This document shows, one piece after another, positions 13,917 to 25,099 of a DNA stretch of 64,000 bases. Below the pieces are notes generated by a model. The model was not told the DNA's origin. It saw nothing but the letters and a program-made list of their open reading frames with translations, and searched no databases. Within the stretch, counting starts at the first letter, position 1. The number at the start of each line of letters is the position of its first letter. This DNA is from Dictyostelium firmibasis. Taxonomy: Eukaryota > Evosea > Eumycetozoa > Dictyosteliales > Dictyosteliaceae. A program made the position numbers and the translations under genes. The DNA lies in contig CM069766.1 of NCBI GenBank assembly GCA_036169595.1, positions 1,542,501 to 1,606,500 of the forward strand. Reading direction: 5' to 3'.

Positions 13917-14398
13917 TTTTACAAAATTAATTTTATTAACAATTTTATTATTATTATTACTATTATTTAGATGAATTGACAATATCACATTTACCAAATG
14001 GACCAACAGCAGTATTTAGATTAACAAATTTAGTAATGCCAGAGGATATACCAGGTGGTGGAGAGATGACATCACATAAAGCAGAATTAATTGTTAATAA
14101 TTTTACAACACGTTTAGGTCATACAATTGGTAGAATGTTTGCATCAATGTTTGCACAAGATCCAAATTTTAAAGGTCGTAGAGTTTGTACACTTCATAAT
14201 CAACGTGATTTCATATTTTTTAGACAACATCGTTATATTTTCGAATCAAAAAGTGAAGCAAATGTTCAAGAATTGGGTCCACGTTTCACTCTTAAATTAA
14301 AATCACTTCAAAAAGGTTCTTTCAATACTTCAACTGGTGAATATATTCATCTTCATCAACATAATATGGATGTTGACAGAAAGAAATTTGTTTTATAA
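13339..14398 (+). CDS. rpf1: Ribosome production factor 1 (RPF1), Brix-domain protein
   Basis: RPF1 is a nucleolar Brix-domain protein needed for assembly of the large (60S) ribosomal subunit. Exons 13339-13864 and 13971-14398 join in frame to 317 residues (donor GTATGT, acceptor TTTAG; the intron contains a TA repeat). The N-terminus is a basic, Lys/Arg-rich helix region (KKTAREKARKQRKKERE). The Brix domain begins at PPKIVVTTNQKATKNAVDLA (about residue 110). DIIVINETKG, SHLPNGPTAVFRLTNL, NNFTTRLGHTIGRMFASMF, HNQRDFIFFRQHRYIFESK and ELGPRFTLKLKSLQKGSF follow in the order seen in human and yeast RPF1. This set separates it from relatives RPF2, IMP4 and SSF1. Confidence 0.95.
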
Positions 14399-14563
14399 AT
14401 TATAATAAAAAAAATAAAAATAAAAAAAATATTAAAAAAAATAAACAATCACAAAAATAAAATTATTTTTTGGTGGAAAGTGGACTAATTATTTTTTTAA
14501 AACTCACCCTAACATCAAAAAGTACTGTCTGTTTTTTTTTTTATTTTTTTTTTTTTATTTATT

Positions 14564-15946
14564 TTAATCAAACATTTTACTATATGCTTTTGCTTCAATT
14601 TTTTTGAAATCACTTAATTTTTGTTTGCAAAGGTTTAATTCTGCTATAATTTCTTTATCATTAGGAGAGATACTGAGTGCTTTTTTTAAATCTTCTTCAG
14701 CATGTATGTATTGTTTTTCAGAAACTAAACATTTACCTCTTCTATATAATGCTTTGACATTGTTTGGTTCGCTATTTATAACTATATCAAATTGATCGAT
14801 GGCTTTAACGAATCTACCTAATTTCATATTACAAAATGCAATATTGTTTGTTAAAACTAATACCATATTCTTTGAAAGTGTATCTTCTTCATCACCTAAT
14901 CCCATTAATCCTGATACATAATTTTTTGCCTAAAAAAATCATCACAATATAAAATTGATTTTAAAAATAAATATTAAAAGAATTTATGACAATAGTTAAA
15001 AAAAAAAAATTACATACACAATGATAATTGAAAATTGCACCTTTCCAATCATTTTTCTTAAATGCATCAGTACCTTTTTCTTTATATGCAAATGCTTTTT
15101 GAAGTTTTTCTGATGAGGTTGGTGAAAGTTTCTGTAATCCATAAATAAATTTATAAATATTAGTGTATTGCTATAAATTTTTTTGAAAACTTTTAAATTA
15201 TAACTTACAACATCTTTACCAGCTTGGAGATCAGATTTATAACGGACAATTTCATTACTTCTTGAAACATAATACATTCTTTTATTTTCATCGTTTGTTT
15301 TTTTTGACTATTGAGGAGAATTTTTTAAAAAAATAAAATAAAAAAAAAAGTTATTATTTATGTTGTTACTATTGAGATCTCAATATTTAATTAAATACAT
15401 ACGAGTATTTCGAAAGTTCCAATTAATAAATCCATTGAATCGGTATGATTACCCTGTTTATAAAGGACCTTAATCAATATATTTGTGGCATTATTAAGGA
15501 GTGAATTTACACTGGGATCATGTTTGAATAATATTGTCTAAAATTATTATTATTTTTTTTTTTTTTTTTTTAAATTGAAATTGGGTGAGCTAGAGTTATA
15601 AAAAAAAATAATATCTACCATTATTAATAGAAAAAAAAAGGTAGGAAATACTTACGATTGAAATGAAAATTAAAGCGATTGTAAAACAAACATTAATATC
15701 ACCATCAACTTCATCAATATATTTTTGAACATCATCATTAACTTGTTTGATGACAGTTGCATTTATTGAATCTAGTGTTGGTGTTGATTTTGATAATTTA
15801 AATAAAATATTTGCAAAATTTGCAACTTTATTTTTTTTATCCTCTTGTGTAACCTTTGATGATTCAACCAATTTTATTAATTCTTCCTCATCATATGTTG
15901 TTTGATTTTTAATTTTTTCAAAAAATTCTTCAAATTTAGATTGCAT
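14564..15946 (-). CDS. TPR-repeat protein
   Basis: Five exons in frame, 15656-15946, 15403-15537, 15209-15307, 15018-15131 and 14564-14929, give 334 residues. The C-terminal half holds tetratricopeptide repeats: KAFAYKEKGTDAFKKNDWKG, then LTNNIAFCNMKLGRFVKAID, then FDIVINSEPNNVKALYRRGK followed by AEEDLKKALSISPNDKEI. This two- to three-repeat block with YRRGK is the carboxylate-clamp type found in co-chaperones that bind Hsp70/Hsp90 tails; whether this one does is inference. The N-terminal 175 residues are helical with no recognised domain. It is divergent from the DUF1294 gene. All donors are GTAAGT or GTATGT, and all exon joins keep frame, which supports the model. Confidence 0.82.
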
Positions 15947-16296
15947 TTTATTTTATTTTATTTTTTTCAAATTAAAATATGTGTGTATATAATATATATA
16001 TATAATGTGTGGAGTGGTTGTTGTGAAGATTATGTGTAACAATAATAATAATAAAAAAAAAATAAAAAAAAAAATGAAATTTTAAAAAAAAAAAAAAGAT
16101 TTCTTATTGTGAATTTAATTTAAAAAAAAAAAAAATTAAAATAAAATTTTAAAAAAAAAAAAAAAATAAAATAAAAATAAAATAAAAAAATAACTCAATC
16201 ACTGCAAAAAAACTCAAAAACGACAAAAGTTTTTTTTTTTTTTTTTTTCATTCCTTTTTTTTTTTTTTGTTTAAAAAATAATTAAAAAAAATAATT
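15947..16296. promoter_or_regulatory. Divergent promoter region
   Basis: A 350-bp gap between two divergent start codons (TPR protein and DUF1294 protein). It contains long A and T homopolymers, a TATATA stretch near 15990, and no other signal. In this genome oligo(dT) tracts near starts are a normal promoter feature. Confidence 0.5.
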
Positions 16297-16773
16297 ATGG
16301 TAATTAATAAACCATTGGTTTTAATAGGAGGATATGTTGCATCAATAAATGTTGGTGCAGCAGGTTTATTTTTTTATGATAAAAAACAAGCTGTTCAACA
16401 TAAATGGCGTGTTCCAGAAAAAACTTTACATCTTACAGGTTTATTAGGTGGTTGGATTGGTGGAATGTGGGCTATGCAAGCTTTTAAACATAAAAGATCA
16501 AAACAATCATTTAAAAATGTAAAAAAAAAAAGGAAAAAAAAAACTTTAAATTTTATTTAAACTCAAACTCTCTCGATTTCTTATTATTAATAAATTAAAA
16601 ATTTATTTTAATATTTTAGGTTTATTTTACAGCAGTAGCAGCAAATGTTGGAATAGTTGGAGCATCAGTTTTAGTTTTTAAGAAATTCCCACAATATATA
16701 CCAAATCAATTAAGAATATTATTTAATTTACCAAGAAATCAAATTCAACAACCAACAAAACCACAGTTTAATC

Positions 16774-16807
<34 letters not shown>

Positions 16808-16922
16808 TCATCATCATCAACAAAAACAACAACCACAAAAATTTGAATCAATAATAGAAGAAGAACAACAACAAATTAATAAAAAAAAGAGAGGTGGTAG
16901 AAAAAATAAAAATAATTTTTAA
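16297..16922 (+). CDS. DUF1294 small membrane protein with His/Gln-rich tail
   Basis: Exons 16297-16518 and 16620-16922 give 174 residues. The core matches DUF1294: a first membrane helix, then FFYDKKQAVQHKWRVPEKTLH, then HLTGLLGGWIGGMWAMQAF followed by KHKRSKQSF, and a second helix after VYFTAVAANVGIVGASVLVF. The family is common in bacteria, where it is about 80-90 residues; its function is not established. The extension after the domain is amoeba-like: a run of Gln (CAA), four His, then a basic end (KKKRGGRKNKN). The basic tail might face the cytosol or nucleus. The intron is placed at a codon boundary with an ATTTTAG acceptor. Confidence 0.85.
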
Positions 16923-17078
16923 TTTCCATCTTTAGAATTATATAATATAAAAATCACAATTTGATTGATTTTTTTTTTTTTAATGTTTGTGTGTGTATTT
17001 ATATAAATACAGGTACATATATTTTTATAGTTTTACAATTTCTTTTTTTTATTATTTTTTTTTTTATTAATTTTTTTC

Positions 17079-17113
<35 letters not shown>

Positions 17114-17122
17114 ATTAATTAA

Positions 17123-18845
17123 TTAATTTAATGGACCAGCCCAATTAGAAATACATAATGCCATTGTTGCCATTGCAGCAACACATTGATTCATTTGAGA
17201 AGAATCCATTTTATCCATAGCATCACCAGCAGTATGATGATACCAAAAATATTTTGATTCATCAGTGATTAATTGAGCACCAGGTTTACCATTTGAAACC
17301 AAGAAACCATTATCAGTACCAACTTCACCTTCAACAATTGAAGTTGCTTTAATTGGTGATAAAACTTTCTCAGCTATTAATTGTAAATCAGAGATTGTTT
17401 TATCAGATGCCATAACGTTAAAACCTAATGGTTGAGTGACACCAATATCAGATTCAATTGAAAAGAAAGTTTCATTTGTATATAATTGAGCATAATTTTC
17501 ACCACCAGCAGCACCATTCTCCTCATTTGTCCAACCTACAACTCTAATAGTTCTCATTGGTATAATACCTAATGATTTTATTAATCTTAATGCTTCCCAT
17601 GCAACAATAATACCACCACCATCATCCATTGCACCTTGTGCAACATCCCATGAATCAGTATGACCACCAATTACAACAACTTCATCTGGATAGGTTGAAC
17701 CATTAATTTGTGCCATAACATTTCTACTGATTGCATTAGTTTCCATGGTTTGAGCTTCCATATAAAGATTTACAATAACAGTTTGATTTAACCAAACTAA
17801 ATTTTGAATTAAATCTGCATCTTCTAATGTAATTGCAGCTGTTGGAATTTTATTGATACCATTTTGATAAAACATTACACCTGTATGTGGTGTACCTAAA
17901 CTATAAGGTGTAATAGATCTAACTAATGCTGCAACACCACCATATTTTGCAGCGGCTGATGCACCACCACTTCTATATTGAACTGTTGATGAATAATTTG
18001 TAAAGATTGCATTGAATAATACAATTTTACCCATAACTTGATCTTTAACCATATCTAATTCTTCAAAACTTGATACTACTAAAACCTCTGCTGTAACATT
18101 ACCTGCAATAGATCCACCCAATCCTAACATATTCATTTTTCTATGATATGGTTGTAATATAGTTGCACTTTCATCACCTCTAACCCAATGTGTAACTTCA
18201 ACATCATCAGTTTTAACTAAATCAAATCCATCACCAATCATCATATCTTGTATCCAATCAATTGCATTCTCTAATTGTTCACTACCAGATAATCTACCTG
18301 GGAATAATGTAACCAATCTTGATAATCTACTATATGCTTCTGTACCTTTATTTGCACTATTAATAATTTCTTCACCATATTCATCACATTGATCCGATAA
18401 TGATGATGTTTTATCTTTTTTTTTTTTTTTTTTTTTCAAAAAAAAATAACAATAATAATAATAATAATAATTAATATTCATTTATTCATTTATTTATTTA
18501 TAAATGAAACACCTACATCTTAATACTAAAACAGGAATTAGAATAACACCAGCTATTAATAACAATACAAATGTTAATATTAATAAAATTTTCCATTTCT
18601 TTATTATATATGCTTTTCTAATTAATATAAAAATTGAAAAAAAAAAAAAGAAAAATATTATTAATAAATGTCAAAATTTTTAAAATTTTAAAATAATATG
18701 TGTGAATTTGGTTAATTTACATTCTATAAAAATAGGATAAAATTTTATTTTGTGGTTTATATTGTTTTTGAGTTGACACTTGATATGGTAATAATAAATT
18801 ATCATCAACATCAATTGATTGTAATTTTGTGTATTGAGAAGCCAT
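17123..18845 (-). CDS. Carboxypeptidase Q-like M28 metallopeptidase with N-terminal membrane anchor
   Basis: Exons 18721-18845, 18517-18617 and 17123-18414 join to 505 residues. The protein aligns along its length with human carboxypeptidase Q (plasma glutamate carboxypeptidase), a two-zinc lysosomal/secreted dipeptidase. GPRLSG-like FPGRLSGSEQLENAI, VEVTHWVRGDESA, VIGGHTDSWDVAQGAMDDGG (first His and bridging Asp), VGWTNEENGAAGG (catalytic Glu and zinc Glu), ESDIGV (zinc Asp) and KYFWYHHTAGDAMDKMD (zinc His) are all present, so it should be active. Unlike the secreted animal enzyme, the two upstream exons supply a short polar N-terminus, a basic KAYIIKKWK stretch and a hydrophobic helix (ILLILTFVLLLIAGVILIPV), predicting a type II membrane protein with the peptidase outside the cytosol. 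Alternative: a start inside exon 3, which would remove the anchor; splice signals favour the anchor. Confidence 0.9.
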
Positions 18846-19207
18846 TATACATTATATTTTTTTTATTTCTATTATTACTATTTTTTTTTTTTTTTTAATC
18901 CAATAGGGGTTTCCCAATGCAAATTTTACATTTAAAAAAAAATTTAAAAAAAAAATTAAAAAATTAAAAAATTTTAAAAAAAAAAAAAAAAAAATAAAAA
19001 AAAAAAAAAAGAAAAAAAAAAAAAGAAAAAAAAAGTTTTTTTAATCTCTAATCAAACCGACAAGTAATGGATTTTTCCTTGTCTTATTTTTTTTCGATTT
19101 TTTTTGGTTGAAATTTAAAATTTAAAATTTTTTTATAGTTTAAATTTACTATTTATAATATTATTATTATTATTATTTTTTTTTTTTTTCAATACTAAAT
19201 TTTTAAT
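18846..19207. other. Intergenic, promoter of the M28 peptidase and 3' flank of srp68
   Basis: A 360-bp gap with homopolymer A/T runs. Nothing else was seen. Confidence 0.55.
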
Positions 19208-21132
19208 TTAACCTCTACCCCAAAAACCAAATAAACCTTTTGAAGGAGTACCAGTTGAACCTTTCTTTCTTTGATCTAATGATGGGAAAGTAACATTATT
19301 AAAAGCCAAATCAAAGAAAATTGGCTTAGCTTGAACTGGTTGAAGTTGTGGTGGTAATTGTACCAATTTCTTTTCAGCCAAGAATGAAGTATCGAATGAA
19401 TCTAAACCAGAGATTAAATCTTTAGATTTATCACCATTAACAGCAGCACCACCAATTGATAATGAAGACATTTGATTTTTTAATTCTTGATTTTCAGATA
19501 ATTGTTGAATGAAAGAGTTTGCATGAATTTGGGATCTTTGTTTCTTTATATTTGATTCCAATTGATTGGTATCGTTAAGAATTTGTTGATTCTTTGTATT
19601 GGTTTTACGAACGTTTTGAATGTTTGAAAGTACTCTATCCAAGATTGCCATTGTTTCACTGAATTTCGAAGATTTTGCTAAACAAACTGCAATATAATAA
19701 AGTCTAATGGATTTCAATAAGATCAATTGAGCATCTTGATCTCTTGCAATCTCCTTGTTAGAGTCGGTATCTCTACTTTCACTCATAACTGTATAGACTT
19801 TAACTTGGTGAGTTGATAAACGAACCAAATCATTCCAAGTTACTTTCTTAACTTTCTTTTTAATGGCTGATTCATCAACTTTCTCACCATCTAATACTCT
19901 TTGCATCATAGTGATCAAAATTGAATTTCTCTCATAGAGGTATTTCATTTTATGATACATAATATAGGCTAAGAGTATTTTAGTGGATTGTTCTTCAATT
20001 TCACTCTTTACTGATTTATTCTTTAAGTTTACTCTTACTAGTGTTGATAGTTCATTCTTTACAATGGTTTCACAATTGATTAAATTATAAACCAACTTAT
20101 CATAGACATTGAAAATTGGAGAGATATTAGAGGCAGTATCTATTGTAGCTACATTGGTTGGTAATTTCTTTTCATTCTCTTTTTTAAATTCATTAAAGTT
20201 TTTTAATTTTTCTTCTAATTTTTCATCTACTTTAATTGATTTAGATTTCCATGTAATTATTTCAGAAGTAGCTGATGATGATGGTGATGATGATGATGAT
20301 TTCTCTTGTTTTTTTAATTCCTCTAAAGATTGATCAATGATTGATAATGTATTTTCAGAGATTTTATTTGGGGAAATATTCTTTTCATTCTTAAGGTTAT
20401 ATAAACAAAATCTAATGATTGGTTCAGTCTCTTCAATTCTCTTTTGATATAATTCCTTTTGAGAATGGTCACCTTGTTCAGAGAGTTTTTCATAGATTGT
20501 TTTTGAAACATTGATTTCTTCCAATGCCTTTTTAAATTCTAATTTAACTAAAGATAATGATGATGCCATCCATGATGAATAGGCTTGTGCTTCAATGATT
20601 GTGTATTGATCAGCAACTAATTTACAAATTTCATAAAGTTGAATAGAGTTACGTGATGCTTTACCAAATCTTCTATTCATATGAAAACCAATACGTGAAT
20701 CATTATCCTTCTCAAATTGTGCCTTTAAATCCATTGCATAACTCCATGCTCTTTCACATTTTAATAATGCAATTTGTAAATATCTTGTATCGTTAATTTG
20801 TTTCTCTGTTTCTTCACCAAGTACAATCTTATTTACATAATTCTTTTTACCATATTGTTTTCTTAATTGACTTCTTAAACGTTGAATTCTTTTACTACAA
20901 TATTGTCTATACTTTTTATAATCTTGTAATCTTAAACCAAATTGAATTTGTGATGTTTGTGAAAAATTTAAAACTATTATAAAATAATAATAATAATAAT
21001 GTTTTTTTGTTCTATTAATATTTTATTTTTATTATTATTATTAAAATTATAGTTTAATTACATACTATCTAAATGAAATTTTTCTTTTTTAACATCTTCT
21101 TTTGGTGATGTTGGTGTATTTGTTGTTGCCAT
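19208..21132 (-). CDS. srp68: Signal recognition particle subunit SRP68
   Basis: SRP68 binds the large domain of SRP RNA together with SRP72 in the particle that targets nascent secretory proteins to the ER. Exons 21066-21132 and 19208-20973 join in frame to 610 residues (human 627). RLQDYKKYRQYCSKRIQRLR near residues 35-55 is the conserved RNA-binding start, followed by DTRYLQIALLKCERAWSYAM. SKTIYEKLSEQGDHSQKELY and EPIIRFCLYNL are conserved helical repeats. The C-terminal segment (PIFFDLAFNNVTFPSL) is the SRP72-binding end, finishing in a Gly/Arg tail. The intron is 92 nt with a GTATGT donor. Confidence 0.93.
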
Positions 21133-21274
21133 TTGCTCTTTTTTTTTTTTTTTTTTTGATATAAAGAAGAAAAAAAAAAATTAATATGTGATGAAACACT
21201 TCAAATTATTTTTTAAAAAAATAAAATAAAAAAAAAATTAAAAAATTAAAAAAAGTGAAAATGAAAAAAATTGA

Positions 21275-21323
<49 letters not shown>

Positions 21324-21411
21324 CCTATCTAATTTGACAATTCGTCATCACTTTTATTATTTTTGTTTTGTTTTATTTTATTGTTTTTTTTTTTTTTCTA
21401 TAATTTTTTTA

Positions 21412-22912
21412 TTAACTCTGACGATCATCATTATCATCATCATTGTTATTATCAATATCTTTTTCAATATCAGAGTTTTGGTAGGATATTAAAATACCAG
21501 CACTTGAAATGAAAAATCCTAACCAATTACTATTTGAAATTGGTTCATGAAATACGCCACTTGAAAATAATTTCAATAATACAGATTTCGAATTTCTAGA
21601 AATTGACATAATTAATATATTATATTTTTTATTTGCAATAAATGTAATATAAACTACAATAATTTATAAATAAAAGTAATAATTAATCATATTTTTAGTA
21701 TTAAATAAAAATAAAAATAAAAAATAAATAAAATAAAACTTACAAGTAAAATAAGCAAAAATACCACTAATTATTAAACAAATTAAAAAATTATAAATAT
21801 CATTTAAAGTTTTTTCATTTTGAAAAGTTTCAATGAAATAGTTTAAAGATGATCTCTCCAATATTATGAATGGTATTAACATTATTAAAGATATCGGTGA
21901 AAAGTAATGAATGATAATGATTGGATCAATGGTTGATAATCGAGTTGAGAAAATAGAATGAGAATAAATTAAAGTCAATGATAGAAATGATATTATTATA
22001 ATTGATAGAATGAATTCTTTAAAATTTGGTAATAGTTGATTAAATGATTCACTTGGTTCCAGTAAGAAAATACAACTACCAACAACTAAAACTATCATTG
22101 AATAGTATAATGATTTCCCATATCTTTTTTTTGTTAAAATAAATTGTAATCCAACTACTGTCAATGGTACTACTGTTTTTGAAAATTCTACAATACTCTC
22201 TGATAGTTTACTATTGAATATACAATTAATTACAAATATAAATGATAATGGTATAATAATTCTAATCATTTCTGTAATTGATATTATTTTACTACTGTTG
22301 GTTTTAATATTAATATCTAAACTAATATTATCTTCACTATTAATTTCATATTCTTCCTTATTATCATTATCATTACAACTATTTATATCTTCAATTTTAT
22401 TATTTTTATTTGAAATTATATCTAATAATTGTTTAATTTGATATTTTTTTTTAATTTTTTGAAAAAAATGTGAAATTGCAAACGAAATTATTAATTGACA
22501 TCCTATTAATGTATTGTATGAATTAAAATTAAAATTTTCTTCTAAACTCCTATAATAATTGTTATTTAATGTATATTTTTTTTTTTCAATTAATAAGATT
22601 ATTTATAATATCATAAAAATAAATAAATAAATAAAAACTTTACTGATTCATTAATAATGAAGATAAATTAATAAACATCCAAACACATAATAATAAATTT
22701 GATTTTATAATCTTTTTTATTTGATTCTGAATTTTATTTAATTTTATTATATATTTATTAAATATATTTAGTTGGTTTAATGAGTGAGAGGTTTCTATTG
22801 TTATTTTATCATTTTTAAGTTGACCAGTTTGCTCAGTTTGTTTTATTTCTAATATTTTATTTGTAATTGGTGAATTCGATAATTCTTCATAATCATATGT
22901 TATTGGTTCCAT
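21412..22912 (-). CDS. Triose-phosphate/nucleotide-sugar transporter family (TPT/SLC35) protein
   Basis: Exons 22644-22912, 21744-22549 and 21412-21653 join in frame to 438 residues. The protein has about ten hydrophobic segments and family-typical landmarks: SESIVEFSKTVVPLTVVGLQ followed by FILTKKRYG (the VE-S-TP...F...L-EK-like region of the fourth helix), IVLVVGSCIF, FSPISLIMLIPFIILE and a last helix after NWLGFFISSAGILISYQN. These transporters exchange sugar phosphates, nucleotide sugars or related metabolites across Golgi/ER or plastid membranes; the substrate is not predictable here. The N-terminal 65 residues and a loop rich in Asn/Asp/Ser are unusual insertions. The tail is acidic (NNNDDDNDDRQS). 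The middle intron junctions restore the frame, supporting the model. Confidence 0.8.
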
Positions 22913-23404
22913 TGTAACTCTTTTTTTTTCTATAGTTTTTTTTTTTTCAATAAATAAATATTTGGTATTTCATGTTACTTATAAAATTATAAAGATTTTT
23001 TTTTTTTTTTTAGATAATTTTGTTTTTCTTATTTGTTTTTTTTTTTTTTATTTTGGTTTTCCTTTTCAGAACAAATTATTTTTACCAATTTTTTTTTTTT
23101 TTTTTTTTTCTTTTTTTTTTTTTTCAGTATTTCTTTTTTCATACCACTAAAAAAGGGTGAGTGTGTTTGAGATCTCATTGAATTAGAAATAATTTATATT
23201 AAAAAGTAGTGTGGGAATTTGTATAATTAAAATTTTTTATTTTTTTTTTTATTTTTTTTTAATTATAATTCAAATTTAAGTTTTTTTTTTTTATATTATC
23301 ATTTTTTATAATGAAATTTTTAAACAAATGTCATGAGTTATAATAAATTCATTTTTCTTTTTTTTTTATTAAGTTCATTTATTTTATTGAATTTTGGTTA
23401 ATAG

Positions 23405-23441
<37 letters not shown>

Positions 23442-23613
23442 ATAAAATAAATTAAATAAATATTAATTAATATTAAATGAATTAAAATCTAAAAACCAAT
23501 CAAATTAAAATTCACCAAAAGAAAACTCACCCATTTAACAAAGTCAACCAACAAATCAAAAACTATGTGGGTCCGACATTTTTCAAAATATCCCATTTTT
23601 ATAAGTTCATGCT

Positions 23614-23651
<38 letters not shown>

Positions 23652-24045
23652 GATCAATTTAAAAAAAATCTTAAAATTTTTTTTTTTAAAATAATTTAAA
23701 TTCATTATTTGTAACTTGGCCAAAAAAAAAATCAACATTTTTAGATAAAAAAAAACCACACCAGTTTTTTTTTTTAAAAAAATGAAGTGGTTTATTATAA
23801 ATAATATTAACAAGGGTAGTTTTGTTTTTATATTTGCATCCAAATAAACCACTCCCCAACAATTGATATTAAATTTTTCCTTTTTTTTTAAAATTTTTTT
23901 TTTTTTATAAAATTGATTATGATTATTTTCTTTTTTTTTAAAAATTAAAAAACTATAAAAGAAAACATTTTTTTTAAAATTATTAATCAATTAGTTCATT
24001 AAAAACAAAACACTTGGTCATTCATATACAAATTTATAAAAAAAA
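22913..24045. promoter_or_regulatory. Divergent intergenic region upstream of the transporter and the cadA paralogue
   Basis: 1.1 kb of mostly poly(T)/poly(A). Two features stand out. CCACACCA at 23756-23763 is, on the other strand, TGGTGTGG, similar to the G-box bound by the developmental factor GBF. A perfect 11-bp inverted repeat AGTGGTTTATT (23786-23796) and AATAAACCACT (23843-23853) brackets 46 bp. Long open frames on the minus strand around 23613-23990 are poly-Lys/Phe translations of homopolymers and are not genes. Confidence 0.45.
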
Positions 24046-24764
24046 ATGTCAGTAGATCCAACAAAAGTAAAATTCTTCTTCGGTTTAAATTGTACTGGTG
24101 ATTCATTTGAATATGATGAAGGTCAAACTGTTGAATTCTCTGATGGTGATGAATGGAATGATAAATTCTTGTCATGTATTGTTGGTGCAAGTGTAAAATG
24201 TAACCTTTGGCAACATAATGATATTACTACCGCACCAGGCAATTATGAACAATTAGCTCAAGGCAGTACCAATAATGATTTAAGCTCAATGGGTGGCATT
24301 TCAAAATTCCAAGTTATTCCAGGTGATTTCCAATGGGCTGTTGATGTTAAACTTGTAAATAATGTAAACACAACTGTTGGTTCATATGAAATGACCTTAA
24401 TTCCATTCGGTGTTCAACAAGTTTCTTGTCGTGATGGTGATGATTATATTCAAATGCCAATTCCAGAACTTTCTCCATCTGATTCTGAAATTGTTACTCA
24501 AGTTGCTGTTCGTGATACTAAATCAGGTGTATATGTATGTTAAGTAAAACTTACAAATTTATTTAAAAAAAAAGTAAAAATTTATTAATATTTTATTATT
24601 TTTTCTAAAAAAAAAAATAGGTCGCAAATGGTAGCTGTTACTTCAAATGTGATCCATCAACAGGCATAGTTTCAGTTAGAAAACCAACTGACACTTTCCC
24701 ACCAAATATGGATGCTATTCAACAAGATAACACTACATTCAATTTCAACCTTAATTCTGTTTAA
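24046..24764 (+). CDS. DdCAD-1 (cadA) family calcium-dependent adhesion protein
   Basis: DdCAD-1 is a soluble, secreted, calcium-binding beta/gamma-crystallin-like plus Ig-like protein that mediates EDTA-sensitive cell adhesion. Exons 24046-24534 and 24621-24764 give 210 residues (DdCAD-1 is 213). The protein has the family start [18 protein letters not shown], then [60 protein letters not shown] and the closing [12 protein letters not shown]. No signal peptide is present, as in DdCAD-1, which leaves by contractile vacuoles. It is clearly more divergent from DdCAD-1 than the paralogue at 54565-55361. It shares that gene's second intron position but lacks its first intron. It is probably one of the known cadA paralogues (cad2/cad3); which one was not determined. 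Confidence 0.93.
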
Positions 24765-25099
24765 AAATCTTTAAATTAATTCCAATAAACACCATTATGG
24801 TTAGTTTGTGTGTTTTTCAATAAAATTAAATTTTATTTATAAAAAATAATAGATAGATTTCGAGTGTTAACATTAATCATTTATTTGTAGAAAATGGGTG
24901 ATTTTATCTTTTTAAATTATTATTTATTTTAAATTATTTTATTATTATTTTGGCCGAATAACATAGCATTCATTAATTTAATGTTTATTCACCCATTAGT
25001 TTTTATTTTAAGTTAAACTTTAAATTAAAATCTTATGTTTATTTGAGTATTGATTAAAATTATTATTATTTTATTATTTTTTTTTTTTTTTTTTAAATA
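24765..25099. other. Convergent 3' intergenic region
   Basis: Between the cadA paralogue and the phosphotransferase gene. AT-rich; AATAAA-like polyadenylation signals occur near 24785 and 24820. Nothing else was seen. Confidence 0.5.

Noticed and set aside
23613-23990. 125-residue minus-strand frame rich in Lys and Phe
   Set aside because: Translation of homopolymer A/T runs with no conserved pattern; sits in a divergent promoter gap.
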